A stretch of DNA of 64,000 nt from Ulva prolifera (GCA_023078555.1 CM041196.1:1240001-1304000); one strand, 5' to 3'; counted from the first letter of the stretch, positions 44,436-57,951 are shown. Program-made: numbers and translations. Notes: generated by a model from the sequence alone, not told the origin.

Positions 44436-47400
44436 CTACCGGCGCCGGGAGTAGCCGCCTCCACGGCCGCCGCCGCCACGGCCGCCCCCACGGCCACCGT
44501 ACCCTCCCCGCTCCTGCGCGTCCGCCGCCTCGCTGTCCTGCACCGACTGCACGATCTGCGCCCCTTCTGGCTCGTCCCTGTAGCCGCTCTCGCAGAACAG
44601 GCGCAGCTGCGTCACCTCGGCCGCGGCCGCCGCGCCCTGCTTCGCCAGCGCCGGCACCCATTCCTGCTGCACCACAGCAAACAGCTTCACCGTCTGGCGG
44701 CCGTAGCGGCGCCAGAGATGGTTGCCGGCGGCCTGCAGGAACCCTAGCAGCGCGGTCGCGGTAGTGCGGTTCGGGGGGACGCAGTTCAGCATTGCGGCGA
44801 CGTAGCTCCACAGCGCGGGGGGGTCGGTGTACACGAGGTACGCCGCGTAGAGCCGTAGCGCCCCAGACACCCTCGTTAAGTAGTCGGCGGACGTCTCCCA
44901 CTTGGTTTCGTCTTGCTCATCTCGCCTGCATGTAGATCGGTCAGTGGCTGTGGGCTTTGCTTGGGCTTCACATGTGTGGGGTAGCCCCCCTGGAAGGGTT
45001 ACGCCCGGACAAGACCACCAGTGCTGCTAGCCACCCGTCCAGCAATGCAGACAGCATGCCGGGACACACGTCTATTCCCCACGCTCCATCGGCCGTGTGG
45101 CAGGACAACAACCAGCCATCACTGGCAGCAAGCAGCGCAAGAGCAGAGTTGAGCAACTGGAAGCGTTGGCAGGACTGCCATGGGAGTATGAACCTGCAGT
45201 AAAATCGGTAGAGGCACCAGGGGCCATTGGCCACAGCTGATGCAGCACAGTGATCTACGCGAATTGGGACCCCCTGCTCCCAGCCTCGAAAAGGCTTTGA
45301 TGGCCACAGGCACAAAATGACAACCTCAGCCCCATCTCACAAACACCAGCTCACAATATGGACTACAGCACTGCTCCGCGTGACCCCCATGCACATCCAT
45401 ACTGACTACATCAGTCTACAGAGGTTAATGTGCATATCGTGCGCAGCTGCTGCGGCGCCAGAATCCTGGCGCGAATGTGCGCACCTGTAGCCATTCTGCT
45501 GCCTCCATTCGTCCGCATCCAGTGCCTTCCCATGCACCTTGTACGACACATACATCGGCACGCACAGCGGGCACCCCTCCGTGGCGCTCTGCATCAGCGC
45601 AAGCATCACAGTGTCCATCTCCGGCGCCCCCCTAGCCACCTCGCACACCGTCGCCGCCAGTGGCCACGCGTACTGCGGCGACTTGGACACCATCTCGGAC
45701 GACTGGTAGATCGCCTTGACCGCAAACTTCAGGAGGACCTCGGTGCGCGCGGGGCCGGGCCGCGCCGCGAGCTCCGCGAGGACGCGGCGTGACTTGTCGG
45801 CGACGTCGTCCAGGGTGCTGCTGAGGCCGTTGATGACAGCGTTCATCGCGCGCGAGATCTCGCGGCTCTCGCGCTTCCGCGGCGGCAGCTCGCGCTGCGC
45901 AGCCGCCCACGCGACGTATGCGGGGTCCCCCGTGAGCGCCTCTAGCGCTGCAGTCACAGGGCGGTGTTGGGGTGGTCTGTGCGGGGGACCCGGTTGCGGT
46001 TTGCATGCGTACGAATCAAGTGCTTTTGGTCATGATGATTTGTTGTATGCTGTGGTGTTCTGCCATACAATCGCCCAAGCTTGTGTCGCGCGAGCACGCA
46101 CAGGCGCACAGCACAGCTCACGTAGGCAGGGCAAGCTTCTGCGCTGACAGCCTCGACGTCGAGGCACCGGCAGACTCGAGCTCGGGCGCACCTTTCTGGT
46201 GGGCCTGGTAGCGCTGCCATGCCGCAGAGCTGACGTTGGTGTGGGGCGGCGGCCCGTTGGCGTCGCTGGGTGGCGCCTGGGGCTCGGCAAGAGCGGCCTT
46301 GGCGGCTTCGGCTGTGGCCGCAGGTGCTACCGCAGCGGCTCCTGGCCCCGCTGCCGGCGGCTTGAATGCCTGCACCACCACAAGCGCCGCTCAGCCTCAG
46401 GAACTTTGCGTGTACGCCACCACGTTGGCTGCTCAAAAGAGCTCATGTTTTGAAACCGATGTTTCACAGCGCATGCAGTTGGCTGCTTCACACAGATCGT
46501 AAGCAGCTCTCTCACTGATGCAGCACTGCTGCAGGTAATTGACATGCTGCAGCAGGACGACAGAGCGTCTGGGTCGGAGTGCGAACAATCCGGGAGCTCT
46601 GGCGAAAACAGCATCAACAGCAGCATGCCACACACCGGTGATCGCACTCGGCTCGACAACATGCTGCCTACTCAACAGCTGGTGGCTTGCGGGAGGCGAG
46701 AGCATCCACACCTCGGTAGCACCACCAACAGCCGCACCCGGTGCGCCTCCAGGAGCCATGCCCTCCATACCTGCGGTCCCAGATGCGTCTACCGGGGCCT
46801 CGCCACCCGCAGCCGGTGCGGCCGCCTTGTCGGCGGCGGCCGCAGCCGCCCGCGCCGCAGCTGCGGCCGCCGCCGCCTCCGCCTCGCGGCGCCGCGCCTC
46901 CGCGGCCGCCTCCTGTTCGCGCTGCCGCTGCAGCCGCCGGGCCTCCGCCTCGGCGCGGTCCTGCTCGCTCTGCCACGCGGCGGCGGCAGTCTCGATTGCG
47001 GCGAGCTTCGCATCGATGCGAGACTGGCACTTCTGGCTACGCAGCGGAAACACCTGTCAGGGACTGGGACCGCAGTCGCAGAGACCAGTCCGCACCAGGC
47101 GCAATGACGTCCGCCTCACATCGGGCCCAAATTTCGCCCGGATTGTGGGCCTTGCACACACGAAGCTGACAGATAGTACACCACCATGGGCCATTGGATG
47201 GCAAACCACCTAGAAATGCTGCTCAGCATCCGGAGCATAGCGCGCACAAACAGGGGAAAGGCAAGGCAGGAGCCTGCAGCCGAACCGCCACAGCACCGGC
47301 TCAAATAGTGTCACAGACTTCGTGCGATGCTCTTCAGCAAAACCTTGACAGCTCCCATATCGCGCGCTCATGCCGAAAGACCAACACGGGTGCGCCCTCG

Positions 47401-49037
47401 ACCACTGGAGACCCGGGCAATAATCGCATCCCCTTTCCAGACTGCCACACTTACACACAAACGGCCCTGGGCCGTATGTCCTATGTAGAGTCTGCACAGA
47501 ACTCCGCAATGCAGAGTAACACAGCAAAGCTTTGGGGCGCTCAGGGCAGATTGAGGTGCCACGGACGATGTGTTGTGAGGTGGTGAGGGGCATACACAGC
47601 CGCTTCGAGGCGGGCGATCTCCCGGTCCTCCTGCTGCCGCCACTTGTCACGCAGCTGCCGCTGCCGCTGCCGCCACTGCGAGGCGTCGTCGAGGCCGGCC
47701 ACATCGTCGTCTGCGCCCTTGTATGCGACCTCGGGATGCTGCAGCACAGGCGCCATAGGTCGCGAATACGATCTCTTGATGTTCTATCACAGCCTATGAT
47801 TCATAGGTCAGCAGCGGCCATCATGCTTTGCGGCATGGCTACGGGGCTCTACACTACCACGTCCCGAAGCATCTCCTTTCAGATCAAGCAAATTCACGTT
47901 TCCTTACAAAAACCTACGGTGAGATGTTGCCGAAGGGATGTCACGGATGGACGGACTGCGAAGACGTGGCTGGGTGTTGTGAATGGCGCAGCCTTTGCAG
48001 CCAGCATACCAGCCGCAACCGATAGATGCAGCGGATATCAGTATGCAAACAACCCCACAACGCAGAGGACCTCCGGTGTGCAGCAACGGGCAGCAGCTCC
48101 AGCCAGCTGGGCACAGCTGCAGCAGGCAGCAGCGCCGAGGCTGTAGGTGGAACCCCTTCTGATGGGACCAAGGAGCACAGATCGCACCATGATCTCCTGC
48201 ATGCGGTCAGTCACAGGCTCCGAGGTGTACCCATCCATGAAGCGCAGGTACGGGTCGCTCTGCAGGCGCTGGTGGTGCTGCAGCGCCTCTGCTTCTGCTG
48301 CCTCGACGGCCAGGTCTAGGCTCGGAGACATGCGCTGCCCGCGTTGCGCCGGGGAGAGGCTCGGTGCACTGGAGAGCGATCCTGATGGGTGTGCTGTGGG
48401 GAGCTGGGTGCCTGGGCCTTGGGGGTGATGGGGTGGTGAGGCTGGAGAGGCACCTGAATGCACAGGCTGACCGGGTGAGGGATAGCTGGGGGAGGTCTGA
48501 GAGGCATGCGGCGTTGCAACGATGGAGCCCCGCAGCGGGAGAGGCAGCATCGCACAAACACACACATCAGATGTATCGCAAAAACAAGCTCGTTTCTGCT
48601 TCATGACAAATAGCATGAAAATGGGAGGAACTAGTGCAAAGTTTTCATGTATACCATGCGCCACACACGAGGCGTATGCATCAGTGTCAGGTAAACTGAC
48701 TTCTCTGGCAAGACAGACAAGCATGTGTCTAGCAGAGGGGCAGGAGCTGTTTCGTCCACTGACTTCTGTGACATGGCAAAGATGCATGGCATGACGCGAA
48801 AGACGCACGCTGTGGTGGTTCTCTCATGTTGAGGTCTGCACGCTGCAGCGCCGCTTCAATGCTGCGGGCTTCTGCCTCAGCATTGTGGCGCAGATGCTCA
48901 GCGGCATATGCTTCAGCTGGACTGGAGACTGCAGGGATGCGAGACAGCAGCACCGACACAGAGTTCAGCCGCTGCTGAGCTGCAAGGCGAAGCGCATTGA
49001 GCGCAATGTGGTTGCCATGCTTCGTAGTTGCCTGCAT
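44436..49037 (-). CDS. GLE1: mRNA export factor GLE1 with Gly/Arg-rich tail
   Basis: Nuclear-pore-associated activator, with IP6, of the DEAD-box helicase DBP5 in mRNA export (family knowledge). Seven exons, all phase-consistent: 49037-48809, 48453-48188, 47738-47596, 47036-46712, 46369-46122, 45976-45485 and 44925-44436, giving 730 residues from the ATG at 49037. N-terminal half: helical (NALRLAAQQRLNSVSVLL), then a long charged coiled coil running from RQRQRQLRDKWRQQEDREIA into an Ala/Glu/Arg-rich helix. C-terminal GLE1 domain: SRAMNAVINGLSSTLDDV, EVLLKFAVKAIYQSSEMV, GCPLCVPMYVSYK, YLTRVSGALRLYAAYLV and TTATALLGFLQAAGNHLWRRYG. The end, GGYGGRGGGRGGGGRGGGYS-RRR, is an RGG-type tail not usual in the family. 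A helical exon candidate at 49136-49339 may add N-terminal sequence, but its phase was not resolved. Confidence 0.88.
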
Positions 49038-51706
49038 TGCGGAGTTTGCATCTGTTCCGCTGCCTGATCACCAATCAGGCTGTCGGCAGCACGTGAGCTA
49101 GCCTGATGTGAGGAAGCATTGACGATAGGACTGTCTCATTGTCTGTTGAGCTTGCGTATTGTTAGGCATCGGCTGTGCATGGCGGAGGAAACACACATCC
49201 CAAAACGCAATTCAAGAAGACACACCAAGTCATGCACGTGCGATCGAGCCTCCACCAGCTGGGATCCAATCTGCCTTTCCAGGGCATTCAGTGGACTTTT
49301 CCCTCCTTTTTGATCTGCGTTCGGAGACCTGACAAGCATTCTTGCTCACTACAGCATTTGACGTGGCTTGCCGGCTAACGCGTGCTATGCATACTCAGCA
49401 CGAAATATCAGGCAAAAACATATATTGCAAAATGGAGGGCCGACAGCTGTGGTGTAGCGCATGGGCAAGTGCGGTGAAGCAGGAAACGGGCATCTGCTCA
49501 ACACACCGCCATTGATGCTCCCGGGATGTCTGTGCGGGCATGCTCACCGGGATCAAATTGCTGAAGCGGCACAGTGGGGTACTGCCAGCGGAAACGTGAG
49601 CACGCTACAGGGACACTCCCTGCAGGGCCCTGGTCCGTGTCGCCGAAGGATCGCGGTGTCTACACGGAGCTATTGAAATGGTCACAGCCGGAACAAGCAC
49701 AACTGCTGGATCACGAATGCGAAAAGACGCGACTACAAGATGCAGCCCTTAGCGTCCCATGTTCCAGCAGATGTGATACTCGCCGAGGTGCCGGACTCTC
49801 TTTCTGCTCGACGAACCGCGTCAGTGTCCCGTCGCAGCAACCTGCTAGTCAGCGACAAACACGAAGCTGTCGAAATACACTGCAGGATTGTAAAAATTGT
49901 GGTAGGCTGCGCTAATCTGTGCTTCAGGCAGTGCGCCTGCAGGCATCTCAGTCCCAGATTCACGCTGGAGTTGTTTGCGTGGTTTTGGAACTGTATTTGT
50001 GCTCACGTAGCCTGCTAGCCAGGTGAAGCTGATGGTGTCATTACTGATGCAGCATGGATGTGAATGGTGCACCATGCTGCTGCAAGGCCGAGCTGCGCAC
50101 GTCGGTCCAGCTGCATTGGTGTTCCCGCTAAAGGGGGTGTGAGGTCAGCGTTCTCGGTTACAGTGTAGTTTGCTTCCTCGTCCATCTTGCAACATCGCAG
50201 GCAAGCTTATGTATTGATTGAGTGCCATGCGGCGGCTGAATGCCTCCATGCCGGTCCGTGATGTTCATGTAATACAGCATCAACCAGTGAACTTTCTACC
50301 TCAGTACAAGCAGCTGTACAGTACATACCATGAGAAAGGTCAGTATGTTGACAATGCCAGCGCTGTTGAAGGGCTCACAAGAAAGTCCACAGACAAAGCT
50401 GTTCCAAGTATCAAAGCCCAAATCAGCTGCTTCTGGTATGGCGCGCCAGCAGTGTTTGTTTTGGTCTGACCGCATTTGCAACACCGTAGATAAAGCTTGG
50501 AAGTATTCCTCATGTCCGGCCTGAGCGGTGCACCGAGCCTGCAGACCGCATCTTATAACCCAGGTCTATCGTCCAGACCGTTCCACTGAGTGATTGATGC
50601 ATCAAATCGTTCAAGTGACCCGCAGGTAACGATGCCCCCACAGAGGCGTCAGCCTTGGCACACAGACGGCCAGACGAATCACGAAGACACATGCCAACAT
50701 GCCAAGGAGCAGCGAAAACTCCCTGCAGCATGCCGGCATGCAAGCATGCATGAGCTCTGCGAAGCGCTCATGCATGCTTGCATAAGACCTCAGCAGCTTC
50801 GATGCAGAGGGGTTCGGGGTCAGCTTGCACAGCATCGCAACTGGAGTTCTAGCATGCATGTGCATATGTGTGGTAGCTAGTCCAGTGGTAGAGCGGTCTT
50901 ATCACTGGACTGCCACAATACGTGCACATGGCGGCTGCATGCTGGTGCTACATGTGGTCGCAATGTGCTGTCCTCCCGCTCGGATCATTTCTCAGGTGCG
51001 TGCTTCCACACACCTGTTGTCTAATACCATAGATCTGCGATCTCAGACGCGCAGATCAAACATGTTGGCACATAGTCGCACATGTACAGCAGCTCTCAAC
51101 ACCGGTCCCAGCCGCTGAAGAAGCTGACCAGACTATTTTAAACAATTGTGAGCCCTGACTGGGTTTGTTAGGCTTCAGCCTTGGCGCACACAAACAAACA
51201 TCTCTCATGAAGAACACACCATGCATGCATGCCCGGCTGCAGGTGAGAGAATGTGCATCCCGTGGCGTGTGGGTGTTTGTGCGTGCGAATCCTCGGGTTT
51301 CTGTGACTCAACGTCATCAGTATCGATAGCACATCCTTCGAGCACACAAACAAATGAAAAGCCTGGAAGGCGTGGGAATCATCCCGCAAGCACATGTATG
51401 CCACGTTCCATAGCTTATTGCAGTGAAGCACACTGTGGCACCATCTGCAGCAGTGAACGTTCACCATGCTCTGGCATGCCGCACGGTAAGCTGGTTTCCC
51501 TTTATGCGCGTGGCTCAGATCTAGATGCCCACATCCCCATACGTAGGCACTGCCATTTTGAAGGATCGGTGGCGAGCTCTGCAGGCATATCACGCTGGAA
51601 GTCCATGCGCCGTGCATATGCATGCGTGGGAGGGCTCAGGCAGCGCATGCACCGACTGCTTCAAGTCTTCGCCGTGGTCGCTGGAAACGCAGGGCTGCCT
51701 GTGCAG
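49038..51706. other. GLE1 5' region and unresolved upstream part of the beta-helix gene
   Basis: Contains the possible extra GLE1 exon near 49225-49327 (minus). Plus-strand exons of the membrane protein starting at 51707 are expected here but were not identified. A 33-base hairpin element sits at 50879-50911. Confidence 0.4.
50879..50911. repeat. Hairpin element, AGTCCAGTG arms, copy 1
   Basis: Perfect 9-base inverted arms (AGTCCAGTG/CACTGGACT) around a 15-base loop. A related copy, with the same 15-base loop, lies in reverse orientation at 59218-59248. The sequence resembles a tRNA D-arm (AGTGGTAGAGC), but no B box follows. Confidence 0.8.
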
Positions 51707-53114
51707 ATGTCGACTTTGTGGGTTTAGAAGGCTTCCACACGCCGTTCGGCATTTCAGGGGCAGCCCGGTTTGTGAGGTGCTTGTTCGCCCGCTCCGGGGA
51801 GGCAAGGCCAGGATACCCGTTGGAGATGTTCCACGGTGATGGCCCCGTCTGGATGCAGGAATGCACATTTGACAATGCCAGGGTCAGGCTGGACGCGCGC
51901 GGCTCCGGCGACCTCATCCACGCTGATTGTGGCCACGGCGATTACGTATGCGCCAGTGCCAGCGCGCTCCTTTATTCTGAGGAGGAGTGCTCGGCAGAGC
52001 CGACGGCGATCCCTCCCGGGCCGCGTAAGCTGACAGGTTTCTCATCTATTCGAGACAGCTTCATCAATGAATCGGCCGCAGTGCGCCCCGTGACGTTCCT
52101 TCCCGCTCCCCTGCAGGGACAATCGCCGTTGTGCCATTTGATGAATACCAATGGTTTGCCCTGCTTCAACAGATGCCTGCCCTTTGCATCGTCCCACTAC
52201 ATCGATGTAGTGGGACGATGCAAAGGGCTGTGATCACAGCAGCATGCCTGTGACTCCGGGAAGCCATGACCTCTCGCAGACCTGGCGTGGGCAGGAAGCA
52301 GTAGCCAGACCTGCTCCATGAACAACACGTGGTGTGTACATGTGGGGCCGCGAAATCCACCCGGCACCGGACACCAACTCAGTTTGCGTTTGCGGAATGA
52401 CGCGCATGCATGTGACCATCACGCTGCTATGGTGCGGGCCGGTGCTGTGGCTCGGAACGGTGCGAGCGGCCATGCATGAACTACATCAACTTTGTGTTTC
52501 CACAAGTCACTGGCAGCTCACGGCCCCTAGGGTGGCAATGCTGCACGACATGCTGCTGCAGCGGTCTCCCCCGACGTGGACGCATGCATGGCCACGCCTG
52601 CCGCAGCCCGCGTCACGCAGATGTTGGCAACCATGCTGGGCGCATCACGTCTGCGCCACTGCGCTGCAGATTCTGCGCATTCCGCTGATGAAGTCAACCG
52701 ACCCGCCAGGGTTCCTTGCCACAGACCTCGACAGATGTACAGCCTTGAGTGCCGCCGCCAGCGCCGCCGCTCGCACCAGCGGCCACCCCGGACGGCGACG
52801 GCGTCAACTGGGCTGCCGCCGCGGCGGCCGTGTTTGCGTGTGTGGGCCTGCTGCTGCTGGCAGCTCTGTACGTCTTCCGCCGCAGCGTGCGCAGCACGGC
52901 ATGCAAGCAGCAGCCGGCCCAGAGCACCGCGGGCGCCCCCGCCGCGGCCACAGAGGGGCAGACCGCGCAGCAGCCACAGCACAGCATCGCCTGGATCGCC
53001 GCACATGGCTGTCCCGGAGCTGTGGCCGGCACAGGCAGATGGCGCGCACAACAGCCACGCCCCCGGCGCCGCTCCATGATGCGGTCTACATCTGTTGTAC
53101 ATCGAGGCATGTGA
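51707..53114 (+). CDS. Putative beta-helix surface protein with C-terminal membrane anchor, 3' part
   Basis: Two exons are supported: 51707-52024 (donor GTAAGC) and 52750-53114, phases compatible; earlier exons were not found. The first encodes strand-and-turn sequence of the parallel beta-helix kind: FVGLEGFHTPFGISGAARFV, CLFARSG, WMQECTFDNARVRLDARGSG. It ends in a Cys-bearing segment, EEECSAEPTAIPPGP. The second begins with a Pro/Ala hinge (PPPAPPLAPAATPDGDG), then a transmembrane helix (AAAAAVFACVGLLLLAALYV) stopped by RRSVRS, then a basic Gln/Ala-rich tail of about 70 residues. A type I surface protein is likely (inference). The 3' acceptor (CTTGAG) is weak, so intermediate exons may be missing. 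Confidence 0.5.
52179..52228. repeat. Perfect 50-bp palindrome
   Basis: Two 25-base arms with no spacer, centred on ATC|GAT between 52203 and 52204. It lies in the intron between the two supported exons of the membrane protein and can form a cruciform. Confidence 0.97.
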
Positions 53115-55536
53115 TGAACCATCTGACCAGGCGGAGCAGAGCATGACACGACATCATGGGCGCCCGCGCCATTGTCATGGTTTAGGCTGGAGATCGAGAG
53201 CCAGCTGGGGAGGTAGATGCAGGTGCAATGAGAGAAGCCGAAGATGCGGGTCTGCAGGCGGCCGCAACGCCCACTTTGCTTGATAGATGCTTGATAGATT
53301 GATGATCGAGATCTTTCGCGCACCAGATGTGACAATGTCTTCAGACCACGCCTGTCTGCAACCTGCAGTCTCGTGTTTGCTGTACCTGTGCTACTTGGCC
53401 TCTCCCGCAGCCCACCACACAAGCACATACAAACAAAGTGTGCGTGTGGATTGAGGATGGGCTACGGGTGTAGGCGGACATGCGTGGTCGGTGTGCTGCA
53501 GCGGATGGCCCTGCGGGGTGGCGCAAGACTTGACGCCCACGGGAATGGGGATGCAGCGAGTGCATACTGGATGGGATGTGCACGCGGCGTGTCCAGCGCA
53601 TGTGCTGGAGGACCTGAATGTGCTTCGAGTCGGCGTCGGCATCTAGGCCTGCTGTGGTTCTCCTGTCGAGCAATCAGTCCACGCAGACACTGGCGATGAC
53701 CGAATGCTTCTAGAGATGTGTCTGAAATAGATGATGAGAGCTGAAACTGAGACACGGATGTGCAGGGCGCCGCTACTGGCCCCGAGTGCATGTGCGACAT
53801 CTGCCTGCCTGCCTCCTCGAATGTTACAAGGACAAAGGCAGCAAGGCGGGCAGCACCCTGCCTCCTCGAATGCGTGCTTCAGCATTCGAGGAGTGAAGCA
53901 TTCAGGATGCTAGAGAGAAGATGCATGAGGTGAGGGACGTGCTTTGTGATCGCAGTCTGAATACAGACTGCGACTGAAAGTATCTGCCGATGACAGAGCA
54001 TATGGCCATACATCTGTTTCAGCACAGTGACCACCAGAGCATGCAGAGTCTGGTGAAATTTGCACAGTCAACAACACAGTGAGGCATGCCACTGACATTT
54101 CTTAAATCAATCGATTGTTAAATGCATCCAATAAGCATGATGGTAAAGGGACACATTGGCCGGCGGCATGCATGCTCAGTGCGCCAAGCATCACTCCACT
54201 GCCACCTGCTATTGTGAGTGCACACTCGCGATGAAGAGTTCCCGATCACATGAAACGCTGGTGGTCGTGGGAGTCGGCTCCGATGACTGTAGCCTGAACT
54301 TCTCAGTGCAATTCGCCTAGACTGTTCAGAAGTACAGGCCATTGCTGCAGGCTGCCCTCAAACACACTCCAAGCAGGGTCGTGAAAAAAAAACTCAAAAC
54401 ATCTCTCACTGTCACAGACTGACACAAACGCTACAAACAGCACGTCTTCTAGTCGTGTGAGGGGACCAAAGTAGGAAGTAGCATTTAAACTCGCCATATC
54501 GTATCAGACCTGGAGAATTCAAGGTGAACGTGACTCAAGTGCCAGAGGGACAACTAGCCTCAAGAGCTGGTAAGCTTACATTCGCTACAACGAGAGAAAG
54601 CGACGCTCTGCATCGCAGCCCAGGGCAGCCTTGCATGATGGAAGCAGCTTCGCATGGTGATGAACGGCCCTGCCTGCGCCCCTGTGGCCGCTGCCGGCCG
54701 CCCCATGGCCCGTCCCCAGCGAACCGGTTCTCCCCCGGCGCCGCGGGGCGGCCGCTGATGCTGCGGCACCGCCTCACACCACAGGCCCGCTGTAGAGCTC
54801 TACACACCTCAGCCACGGAGGCCACAGTCGAAGAGAGCCACAGAAGCTTGGCGTGAAGGCCAGCCTAGCGCTGCCGGGCCGCCCGGTTGGCGGTGGCATC
54901 GCAGCGACGTGCTACCAGCAGAAAAAAACATACGTATGGTCGTGGAAGATGCGGCATTCTCATCACAGCAGAGCGACCTCCGCATCGCCGGCAGAAAGGG
55001 TGCCTCAGCGCTGCGCAAACGCGCGCCTCAGCAGTTCTCAGCCGCCGGCATGTGGAGTGGATGTCGCTTCACCCGTCGGCCCACACATGGCACCTCCAAC
55101 GGAACACCTCCAACACGCATGCGTGGGCCGCCTGGTGAAGCCAGTCTAGTGCATGCTATGACCGTCACGCCCGGCATTCACCAGGGCTCCCCACTGCGAG
55201 CACCGGCGGCGTGCTGTGCCCGTGCTAACATGCTGCCGCGCCCAGCACAGCGTGACAGCACACAGCATGGCAGAGCACGGCCTGCACACCCACAGCGCGG
55301 CAACCTCATGCGGTCATTCCGGCATGCGACGCTCGGGAGCGTGAGCATGCATGGCACACGTACACGGGTACACGCACGCATGGCCCCCCACAGCGCGGCG
55401 CGGCCATGCTCCCCTCCGAGGGCGCCAGGCTGCCTCATGTGACTCGGTGCTGCGCACCGGCATGACCCAAAACAAATGCGCAGACGGCGCAAATTGACCT
55501 GCTCACAAGCGTGAGCGCCGCCCAGACGCGGCGCGC
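53115..55536. other. Gene-poor interval with hairpins and dispersed repeats
   Basis: Between convergent genes. It contains a direct repeat ending CCTCCTCGAATG (about 53808-53823 and 53858-53873), a perfect 12-base-arm hairpin at 53862-53893, and a block near 53822-53860 shared with 58573-58615. No coding exon was recognised. Confidence 0.5.
53862..53893. repeat. Perfect hairpin, 12-bp arms, 8-base loop
   Basis: Arms CTCCTCGAATGC and GCATTCGAGGAG. Confidence 0.95.
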
Positions 55537-57358
55537 TCAGCACTGCAGCAGGGCGCCCTTGCACACGGCGGCGTCGGTGGTGCTGCCGATCTTGAGCTCA
55601 GCGTCGCCGCACTTGAAGAGCTTGCGTGTCGCCGCCTCGGACGCAAAGCCCCCCTGGAGCACCTCCACCCGGTCCCCCTCCACCACCTCCAGCAGCGCCT
55701 TCACCTCCTCCTCTGCAGCAGCCAGCGTCCGTGAACCGGGGGGAGGGGGTTGTGTGACAGGGCTTTGAATGCGCATGAGCTGGCCGGCCGGCCCTGCAGC
55801 GCCAAAGTCGGAGAGACAGGCGCCCCATGGGGACGGTACACAGCACAGCACAGCACAACGGTGATAGCACTGCACTCCCGAGCCACCGCCGGTGGGTGTG
55901 CGCTGGAAAACTGCCGCTTTTGTGATAAGTAATAAGGTGCACATACCGGGCCATTCTATGGCAAAGCAACCAACATACCAACGCACAGCCACGACCAGCC
56001 GCCAACCACCACACACCGTATCCCAGGAAAACAGCCAAACGACAACCAAGCACAGCTGCTTATGTGATGGCGCACTGTGCATGCTGTGCAAGGTGGGAAT
56101 GCTGGTGACCGTCCTGAGCTGGTTCCACCTCCTCAGCAGGCCACAGCGCAGCGCACAGCATGGGCAGCGTGGCGGTACGTTGTGGCGGCGGTGCTACCGC
56201 CGCACACCTGTGGTGGCTGACGTGCCGTGGTGCACCCGAGCTCCCCGCGTCAGGCCCCCATCCGAAGCATGCGTTGTGCGGGCATTGCAGACATTGTTGC
56301 ACTGTGTCGATTGAGGGGAGGCCAGAATTGGCCCTGATGTCTGTGAGATGCCTGCTGAAAGGCTGGCAAACGCATGCTCACAGCTGCGCCGCGGTGGCCC
56401 CGCTGCTGTGAAGCCGAGAAGATAGTCACATCACAGCCAGCTAGAAGTAGCGCAGGAGGAGAGGTTCAGCTTGCATCATTGGACAGATGGGGAGTATCAA
56501 TGAGGGACAGTCGATGAGGTCTGAGATTACATCCGTGGTGAAGGAGAGTCATGGGTGTGTGCCTGGCACGCAGGAGGGATGATAAGCAGTGGTCGCAGAT
56601 TGTAAATGGCAATGTCGGTACGGATGGGAGCAGTCAGGGAAGCACCTGTGGCTGCAAACCGGGCGATCAGGACGTCGGTGGTATCTTTCGTGATCCCGAA
56701 CGTGTTGAGAGCTGCTCCGATGTGCCTGCTGCCCGATACGTTGTACACAACATCCGCATGGAGCGAATGCGTGACCCGCTTCCCTCGTTTCTGCACAAGC
56801 TCGCCATGTTTGAGCAGCGAAAGGATCACAGACTGTGGCATGCAGATGGACTGGGGGCGGGCAAGAAGACCCTGGCGTCAAGAATACACTGTACACTTCA
56901 TTGATGTGGATCAATGGTTCGGGATGTGGTATTCACATCGTCTCTGTAAGCGTCTGCGTCCAGGCTGGACGGCAAGGCCACTGCAACGGCCAGGTCGCAC
57001 GGCAATGACGCACATAAGCTGGAGGCTTTGATCAATCAAGTCACACAGCAGTCAGGTTGATTTGAGACCATACAGATATTTACGCGATCATTGCTGCGCC
57101 TGGCGCGCGCCGATCACAACCGGACACGCGCAAGTGAATGAAGTGTAGCAAGCGTACCTCAGCTGCTAAGGCTTTGAATGCGGCGAGATGCACAAGAAAG
57201 ATGTCTGGGATCGTCTGAGCGTCAATGAATGCTGCATCATGCGCAATCGTCTTGCCCACGATAGCTTCGCGCACGCTCGCAGCATTTTTCACATTCTTCA
57301 CCCGAACGACGACTAGAGGCGACTCAGGAAAGGCCTCAAATATCAGCTTCTCTTCCAT
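55537..57358 (-). CDS. CGI121: KEOPS/EKC complex subunit CGI121 (TPRKB)
   Basis: Binds the PRPK/Bud32 kinase and tRNA ends in the KEOPS complex that makes t6A at position 37 of tRNAs (family knowledge). Three exons: 57358-57158, 56790-56646 and 55712-55537, phases 0 and 1, giving 173 residues, the usual family size. Diagnostic blocks in order: LVVVRVKNVKNAASVREAIV, FIDAQTIPDIFLVHLAAFKA, THSLHADVVYNVSGSRHI, LNTFGITKDTTDVLIARF, EEEVKALLEVVEGDRVEVLQ, then KLFKCGDAELKIGSTTDAAV-C near the end. The start is the first Met before the conserved strand; the frame is open further upstream but has no earlier ATG in this exon. Confidence 0.9.
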
Positions 57359-57935
57359 TTCATATATTCTGTGCACAAGGTACACCCAGATTGCCTTGGT
57401 AAGGCGCTGGGCTACACAATTGTCTTGTTTAAGACAATCGCGCGTCTAGAGAGGGCCACCTACGCTGCGACCATTCCAAAACCTCCACCAACACCAGAGA
57501 GACCTCCTTGTCACGGAGAACTGTCGTGAGTTGCAGTGCACCTGCATGAACAATCTATCGGTCCAATTTGACCTGCAGCCCCTATCACCACAATGACCTT
57601 CGGATACGTCGGCGTCAGCCGGCATGATTGCGCACCTGTACCTCCAAACTAGTGCACAGTGCACAATAGTATTCAGACGCGTGTGCAGCATAATCACAGT
57701 GCTCACTGCACACTGCAGTGCTGATGCCACATGTTCTCATGAACCTGCAGGCACAATCCATGGAAGCTGCATGCTGACATGCATCAAGTCAGTCAATTAC
57801 CAATTACACCTTCGCGCGAGGCGGTTGCGAACTTGCCGAAGCTGGATTCTGAGGTGCTGTCTGCCCCTCCGACTTGCGCCTGTTCAACATGCTGACAGTA
57901 GCTGACCCAGGCAGGCCTTACAATTGTGATCATGA

Positions 57936-57951
57936 GCCACAGGCCTGTGGC
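57936..57951. repeat. Perfect 16-bp palindrome
   Basis: GCCACAGG|CCTGTGGC, flanked by further ATCATGA-type symmetry. Confidence 0.9.

Noticed and set aside
50870-50930. tRNA-like sequence (AGTGGTAGAGC core)
   Set aside because: No acceptor stem, T-arm or B box; a hairpin repeat explains it better.
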